A stretch of 26,773 bases of DNA from an uncultured Prevotellaceae bacterium. GTDB taxonomy: Bacteria; Bacteroidota; Bacteroidia; Bacteroidales; Bacteroidaceae. Position numbers and translations under genes: made by a program. Positions 22,501 through 26,773 of this stretch are shown in pieces (within the stretch, counting starts at the first letter, position 1; each line of letters opens with the position of its first letter). Under the pieces are notes generated by a model. The model had not been told where the DNA came from. It did not search any database and worked only from the letters and a program-made list of their open reading frames with translations. Location: positions 1 to 26,773 of the forward strand of contig CAMNHM010000021.1 in NCBI GenBank assembly GCA_946539475.1, read 5' to 3'.

Positions 22501-25106
22501 AGAACCAGTCGGCCGAGTTCTACGCCACGAAACAACAGCAATGGCTCAGCTGGCAGCAATTGCAGTACAACCATTTCGACCACGACATCTACCCCTCTTA
22601 CCGCTATGGCAGGCCACGCATGCTCCTCAGAGGTCCCGTCATGAAACAGAATGCCATGATGATGGCAGACATGGCCGTGAGCGAATCAATGGACGAGGAT
22701 GAAGCCCCACAGGAGATTGCCGTTGCTGCACAAAAAGCCAGTACAGCAGGAGCCGTGATGAAGAGCGACGCCCTTCGAAAGCGCGTAGCAGGCCTTGGCA
22801 TCAACTCGGCCGACAGCGGCGAGGGCGAACAGGCTGCCCCCATGCAGATGCGCGAGAACCTGCAGGAGACCGCCTTCTTCATGCCCCGCCTCGTCAGCGA
22901 CTCTACGGGACGCGTCACCTTGAAATTCACCCTGCCCGAAAGCCTCACCACCTGGCGATTCCTCGGCGTGGCTCATACCCGCGACATGATGTACGGCACG
23001 ATGAGCGACGAGGCAGTGGCGCGCAAGGACGTGATGATACAGCCCAACATGCCGCGCTTCCTGCGTCAAGGCGACGAGGCCACCATCAGCGCCCGTATCA
23101 TGAACATGAGCGACGGTGAGATCAACGGTACAGCCCTCCTGCAGCTGCTCGACCCCGCGACGGAGGCCGTCGTCATGGAACAGAAGCAGCAGGTGACCCT
23201 GAAGGACAGTGCCACCATCGGCGTCATCTTCCCTGTGGAGGTCGCCAGCCTCCCAACGACAGCGAGCCTGCTGATAGCTCGCGTCAGCATCAGCACCCCA
23301 ACCCATAGCGACGGCGAGCAGCACTACCTGCCACTGCTGCCGAACGTGGAGCGAGTCACCGTCACCATGCCCTTCACCCAGAACGATCCCGGTACGAAGA
23401 CGGTCGACCTCTCGAAGATGCTCCCCGCCCTCACCACTCACCACTCCACCCCCGCTCCGAAGCTCACCATCGAGTACACCAATAACCCCGCATGGCTGAT
23501 GCTGCAGACACTGCCCACCGTGGGCCATCCCCACGACGACTGTGCCATCTGTCAGTCGGCATCGCTCTATGCCAACACCATCGGCCAGCATATCCTACAG
23601 CAGAACCCCACGGCGAAACACGTCTTCGAGCAATGGAAGCAGGAGTCACTCAACCCTCAGCCCTCCACCGCTCACCAATCGCCACTCAACACTCAACCCG
23701 AGCTAAAAGACCTGCTGCTCAGCGAGACGCCCTGGGTGATGGATGCCGACCGCGAAGAGGAGCAGAAGCAGCGCCTGGCAGACTTCTTTGAGACAAACAC
23801 CATCGACAGCCGTCGCTCGACGGCCATCGCCAACCTCAGCAAGCTGCAGAACGGTGACGGCTCCTGGAGCTGGTGGCCCCAGATGAAAGGCTCCACACTC
23901 ATGACGACCTTCGTCAGCGAGATGCTCGTGCGCCTGAACACCATGACCTCCAAGCAGCCGGACACGGAACAGATGCTCGACAAGGCCATCGACTTCCTTG
24001 GCAACGACATCGTGAAGCTCGTCGACGAGATGAAGAAGGCGGAGCGCAAGGGCGTGAAGCCAACCTTCCCATCGCGCCAGGCACTGGAGTGGCTCTACAT
24101 CTGCGCCCTCGACGGCAGGACGCTGCCCAAGAACGTGACGGAGGCCAACAGCTACCTGAAGAACCTGCTGAAGGACGACATCAAGAACCAGTCCATCTAC
24201 GAGAAGGCTCTCACAGCCATCATCCTCCAGGACAAGACCTACGTCCGCAGCCTCAAGGAGTGGACTGTCTATCGCGAGGACATGGGACGCTACTACGACA
24301 CTCAGCGCGCCCTCTACTCGTGGCGCGACTACAAGATTCCCACGCAGGTGGTAGCCATCGAGGCCATCAAGCAGCTGACGCCACAGGACACCACGACCAT
24401 CAGCGAGATGCAGCGCTGGCTCCTGCAGCAGAAGCACACACAGGCATGGGACACCCCCGTGAACAGCATCGACGCCATCTACGCCTTCCTCAACGGCAAC
24501 AGCCAGGCACTGGCACCCCAGCCAACGACCGTGCTCGCCATCGACGGCAAGCCCATCGAGACCTCAGAAGCCACTGCCGGCATCGGCTATGTGAAGGCTG
24601 CCATACCTGTTGCCAACGCCAAGAAGCTGACTGCCGCGAAGACCTCGACAGGCACCAGCTGGGGAGCCGTCTATGCACAGTTCTTCCAACCCGCTGCCGA
24701 CATCCGCGACCAGCACAGCGGCATCAGCGTGAAGCGTGAACTGCTGGGCAGCAAGGAACTCAGGGTCGGCGACAAGGTCACCGTGCGCATCACCATCGAG
24801 GCCGACCGCGACTACGACTTCGTGCAGGTGCAGGACAAGCGCGCTGCCTGCATGGAGCCCGTCCGCCAGCTCAGCGGCTACGACTGGAGAGGAGGCTATT
24901 ACTGCACGCCGAAGGACTACGCCACCAACTACTTCTTCGACATGCTGCCCAAGGGACGCCACATCATCGAGACGGAATACTACGTCGACCGCGAAGGCAC
25001 CTACGAGACGGGCTCCTGCAGCGTGCAGTGCGCCTACTCACCAGAGTTCCGCGCAACAACGAAGTCGCTCACCATCAACGTCCTGCCCAAAGAATCCACA
25101 CGATAA
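19518..25106 (+). CDS. Giant alpha-2-macroglobulin family protein lacking the thioester
   Basis: An 1862-residue exported protein with signal peptide MKKLIITTIIISMIPIFMKGQ. Domains as far as visible: a helical, TPR-like N-terminal part (about 22-290); macroglobulin domains including the hallmark FTDRAIYRPGQTVHVAV (D511) and SFSVEEYKRPAFEV (about 595); an acidic and alanine-rich linker (about 1050-1110); the A2M domain FMPRLVSDSTGRVTLKFTLP (from about 1120); a helical toroid (about 1330-1690); and a C-terminal receptor-like domain (about 1734-1862) with DYDFVQVQDKRAACMEPV. Bacterial relatives are thought to trap proteases in the periplasm, but the reactive CxEQ thioester is absent: the matching place reads DDCAICQSASLYANTIG (C1342, C1345, Q1346). 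A covalent trap is therefore unlikely. It is followed 30 bases later by the DUF1573 gene. Confidence 0.9.
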   Translation: MKKLIITTIIISMIPIFMKGQTYSALWKQVKEAEQKDLPQTAQQVLGQIVTKAEQEADYGQLLKAELQQAHSQCLVAPDSLRPAVEQLQQRAEQAEGNIPLQAIYHCVLGYIYQQNSWLDADHYQEIASDYFEKALAHPAELAQVKATGYEPFVVKGQDSRYFGDDLLSVIGYEAHRFDVLRDYYVKAGDRIAAMLATDMLLSEEEPDEMEPLNKSRHIQRIDSLIEEYQDLVECGEVAMTRYDYMDEYTDATDEQKWQYINMALERWGAWPRMNYLRNKQRELTCPTFWADVKSLTIPQKERKMRLYKLRNITELTLRVYKVRANGDTELNPQNQEGYKKLKPLLTAMPQLTQTRKFMGKRPYEIFEDSLTLPALPVGVYMLEIESLPATQVVRQLYYVSDVRVLCQAQPSSSGTKGTDMRIVVVNATTGQPIKGATVKVTQDRYRNNAQTTILTSGEGGECTFPDQRNRQCELWAYTASDKACPPCNQWGAFIYDNAERHDRKTGIFTDRAIYRPGQTVHVAVIRYRQKDISLEACADEQMTLTLKDANWKTVSEQEVRADQFGTATADFVLPMTGLTGSFSVVVNNEQSQSFSVEEYKRPAFEVDIPRVAQNYEDGDTVVARGTARSYAGVPVQGATVRYKVVRRWAFWWMSYSRYWDMGYIGNDSDDEVVAEGETTTDEHGQFTADMPMVLPKTRYTMFYNFVLTADVTDQAGETHQGMMSLPLGNRKTAFTASLPEKVLNDNDTKIAFHLQNAAGIDLDAQVRYRFDNGRWLEVGTNALLTVPQLKSGKHTLYATCQQDTLEQDFVVFSLDDRQPATDTRSWFYTSNEGRFPMGGGPVTVQAGSSDKNVHMVYSVISGDKLLESGAVDLSNELLNRKFVYREEYGNGLLLTFAWMKDGESYEYSTHIQRPMPDLHLNMKWQTFRNRLTPGQQEEWTLSITKPDGTPADAQLLATLYDKSLDQLTPHEWSFGPSVWLPLPQTNWNKGIWFKNQSAEFYATKQQQWLSWQQLQYNHFDHDIYPSYRYGRPRMLLRGPVMKQNAMMMADMAVSESMDEDEAPQEIAVAAQKASTAGAVMKSDALRKRVAGLGINSADSGEGEQAAPMQMRENLQETAFFMPRLVSDSTGRVTLKFTLPESLTTWRFLGVAHTRDMMYGTMSDEAVARKDVMIQPNMPRFLRQGDEATISARIMNMSDGEINGTALLQLLDPATEAVVMEQKQQVTLKDSATIGVIFPVEVASLPTTASLLIARVSISTPTHSDGEQHYLPLLPNVERVTVTMPFTQNDPGTKTVDLSKMLPALTTHHSTPAPKLTIEYTNNPAWLMLQTLPTVGHPHDDCAICQSASLYANTIGQHILQQNPTAKHVFEQWKQESLNPQPSTAHQSPLNTQPELKDLLLSETPWVMDADREEEQKQRLADFFETNTIDSRRSTAIANLSKLQNGDGSWSWWPQMKGSTLMTTFVSEMLVRLNTMTSKQPDTEQMLDKAIDFLGNDIVKLVDEMKKAERKGVKPTFPSRQALEWLYICALDGRTLPKNVTEANSYLKNLLKDDIKNQSIYEKALTAIILQDKTYVRSLKEWTVYREDMGRYYDTQRALYSWRDYKIPTQVVAIEAIKQLTPQDTTTISEMQRWLLQQKHTQAWDTPVNSIDAIYAFLNGNSQALAPQPTTVLAIDGKPIETSEATAGIGYVKAAIPVANAKKLTAAKTSTGTSWGAVYAQFFQPAADIRDQHSGISVKRELLGSKELRVGDKVTVRITIEADRDYDFVQVQDKRAACMEPVRQLSGYDWRGGYYCTPKDYATNYFFDMLPKGRHIIETEYYVDREGTYETGSCSVQCAYSPEFRATTKSLTINVLPKESTR

Positions 25107-25136
25107 AACCCATCACGACAGTATAACACAGCGACA

Positions 25137-26183
25137 ATGAAGAAAACCATCCTCATAGCCTCACTCTGCCTGGCAGCGACAACGCTGTCAGCGCAGAAGC
25201 TGAGCATCGAAAAGACGACCATCGACGTAGGAAAGACGGGCTACATGGTGCCCGTCACCGCCACCTTCGAGATGCGCAACAGGAGTTTAAAACAGATGGT
25301 CATCAGCCGTCTGGCCACCGACTGCGGATGCACCACCATCGACGGTCCGAAGACCGTCGCACCAGGCGAGCGCTTCACCATCTCGATGACCTACGACGCA
25401 CGTATGCTGGGACACTTCACCAAGCAGGCCGCCATCTACAGTAACGCCACGCCAGAGCCCGTCTACCTGAAGATGAAGGGCGTAGTACTGACGGACGTCG
25501 TCGACTATTCCAAGCGCTATCCTCACGACATGGGAGGACTGCTGGCAAGCCTTAACAACATCGAGTTCGACGATGTCAACAAGGGCGAGCACCCGGAGGT
25601 GGAAATCCAGCTGATGAACAACACCGAGAACGACATCACGCCCAACATGCTCCATCTGCCCTCCTACCTGCACGCCCTGGCCATGCCTGAGAAGCTAGAG
25701 CCCAACCGCTCAGGGAAAATCGTACTGACGCTGAACTCAGAGGAGGTGCAGCACTACGGCCTCACGCAGGTGTCGATCTATCTGGCAAAGAAGCTGGGCG
25801 AGCGCATCAGCGACGACACAGAGATTCCCGTCTCCATCGTTCTGCTGCCTGACATGACGGCCTTCGAGGGGCAAAACAAGGAACAGGCACCAGAACTGCA
25901 GCTCTCAGCCGAGACGCTCAACCTCGACCCGCGCCACAAGAACGGCACCATCATCCTCACCAACACGGGAAAGTCGGTTCTCAAGGTCACATCGCTGCAG
26001 ATGTTCACAGGAGGCGTCCGCGTAAAACTGCCCAAGCGGGAGCTGCAGCCTGGCGAGTCGACCAAGCTGCGCGTCACCATCATCCCCGACCAGCTGCGCA
26101 AGGCGCGTTCGAAGCCTCGCGTGCTGATGATCACCAACGATCCCAACCATGCCAAAGTAGTCATCACCATAAACGTAGAATAA
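25137..26183 (+). CDS. Secreted DUF1573-domain protein
   Basis: A 348-residue exported protein of unknown function with signal peptide [20 protein letters not shown]. The first Ig-like domain (about 25-115) is of DUF1573 type: [16 protein letters not shown], then the signature TDCGCTT (C63, C65), then [16 protein letters not shown] and an ending in beta-strand pattern. A second similar fold occupies about 240-348 ([35 protein letters not shown]), resembling HYDIN/ASPM-type Ig repeats. Such proteins are abundant in Bacteroidetes and are thought to be periplasmic or surface binding modules. It starts 30 bases after the macroglobulin gene and its TAA overlaps the meaB start by one base (TAATG), so the three genes are probably cotranscribed. 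Confidence 0.85.
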   Translation: MKKTILIASLCLAATTLSAQKLSIEKTTIDVGKTGYMVPVTATFEMRNRSLKQMVISRLATDCGCTTIDGPKTVAPGERFTISMTYDARMLGHFTKQAAIYSNATPEPVYLKMKGVVLTDVVDYSKRYPHDMGGLLASLNNIEFDDVNKGEHPEVEIQLMNNTENDITPNMLHLPSYLHALAMPEKLEPNRSGKIVLTLNSEEVQHYGLTQVSIYLAKKLGERISDDTEIPVSIVLLPDMTAFEGQNKEQAPELQLSAETLNLDPRHKNGTIILTNTGKSVLKVTSLQMFTGGVRVKLPKRELQPGESTKLRVTIIPDQLRKARSKPRVLMITNDPNHAKVVITINVE

Positions 26184-26773
26184 TGGAACATCCGGAAAAC
26201 AGCAACGAATATGCCGGCCTGCAAGTGAACAGCGGCGTCGAGCAACCCTCGATCATCAACCCCTACCTGAAGCGCAACCGCTTCCGCCGGCGCGAGCTGT
26301 CGACAGCAGAGATGGTCGAGGGCATCCGCAGGGGCGACATCACCATCCTCTCACAAGCCGTCACCCTCATCGAGAGCATCAACCCCGACCACCAGGCCAA
26401 GGCGCAGGAAGTGATAGAGAAATGCCTGCCCTATAGCGGCAACAGCGTCCGAATAGGCATCAGCGGAGTGCCGGGAGCCGGAAAGTCGACCTCCATCGAC
26501 GAGTTCGGCATCCACCTGCTCAAGGAGAAAGGCGGACGGCTGGCCGTGCTGGCCATCGACCCCAGCAGCGAGCGCACCAAGGGCAGCATCCTCGGCGACA
26601 AGACACGCATGGAGAAGCTGGCCATACACCCCGACTCATTCATACGCCCCAGCCCGTCGGCAGGGTCGCTGGGCGGCGTGGCTCGAAAGACGCGCGAGAC
26701 CATCATCCTCTGCGAGGCGGCCGGCTTCGACAAGATATTCGTCGAGACCGTCGGCGTGGGACAGAGCGAGACG
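26183..26773 (+). CDS. meaB: MeaB-type GTPase of methylmalonyl-CoA mutase, 3-prime end cut
   Basis: The first 197 residues of a G3E-family GTPase (MeaB/ArgK) that guards and reloads the adenosylcobalamin enzyme methylmalonyl-CoA mutase in the cytoplasm. This would serve the succinate-to-propionate route used by many Bacteroidales. Visible motifs are P-loop GVPGAGKS (95-102), [21 protein letters not shown], the conserved [16 protein letters not shown], and [11 protein letters not shown] (switch/Walker B region), where the window ends. The family is about 330-370 residues, so nearly half is missing. The start overlaps the DUF1573 stop (TAATG). The mutase genes mutA and mutB are not in the window and could lie downstream or elsewhere. 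Confidence 0.93.
   Translation, partial: MEHPENSNEYAGLQVNSGVEQPSIINPYLKRNRFRRRELSTAEMVEGIRRGDITILSQAVTLIESINPDHQAKAQEVIEKCLPYSGNSVRIGISGVPGAGKSTSIDEFGIHLLKEKGGRLAVLAIDPSSERTKGSILGDKTRMEKLAIHPDSFIRPSPSAGSLGGVARKTRETIILCEAAGFDKIFVETVGVGQSET

Overview
The window looks like a chromosomal segment from a Bacteroidales bacterium, most likely a Prevotella-type gut or rumen organism. The reasons are: several genes are preceded by the Bacteroidetes promoter form (TTTG or TTG, about 20 bases, then TAnnTTTG); most starts have no clear Shine-Dalgarno sequence; the protein families are typical of the group (BspA-type leucine-rich repeats, DUF1573, a very large alpha-2-macroglobulin, a GH115 enzyme, rubrerythrin); and the coding sequence is GC-rich while the intergenic DNA is AT-richer. 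The genus is inference; no rRNA or tRNA is present to anchor it.

Layout. (1) 1-3762, minus strand: a tight run reading MATE transporter, cytidylate-kinase-like protein, metallophosphoesterase, 61-residue membrane protein and dTDP-glucose 4,6-dehydratase (rfbB, cut by the window edge). (2) 3763-3867: two back-to-back promoters. (3) 3868-6826, plus strand: a secreted subtilisin-family protease, xseA and xseB, each overlapping the next by ATGA. (4) 6827-7384: 558 bases without a gene, holding two copies of an AATTCTCTAGAGAATT palindrome, five copies of TG(T/A)CAACCT, and two competing hairpins. (5) 7385-11541, plus: ilvE, trmB, a 19-repeat BspA-like surface protein and rubrerythrin, ending at a strong hairpin shared with the convergent clpB. 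(6) 11631-14168, minus: clpB, with an unusually short segment after sensor 1 of the second ATPase domain. (7) 14169-14668: a gene-free stretch with a pair of 61-base palindromic units in opposite orientation. (8) 14669-19384, minus: a 1571-residue secreted enzyme joining a complete GH115 alpha-glucuronidase to a complete GH3 glycosidase. (9) 19385-19517: a divergent promoter region. (10) 19518-26773, plus: a giant alpha-2-macroglobulin-family protein without a thioester motif, a DUF1573 protein, and the start of meaB.

How the genes work together. The GH115-GH3 fusion probably removes glucuronic acid side chains from xylan fragments and then cleaves the exposed sugars, which fits life on plant fibre. 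The remaining genes are mainly housekeeping (DNA repair, tRNA modification, branched-chain amino acids, protein disaggregation, peroxide defence, envelope). No CRISPR array, prophage, insertion sequence, integrase or recognisable defence system is visible. The most unusual items are the bifunctional xylan enzyme and the structured intergenic repeats, two sets of which share an 11-base word (AAGTAGGCTTC).
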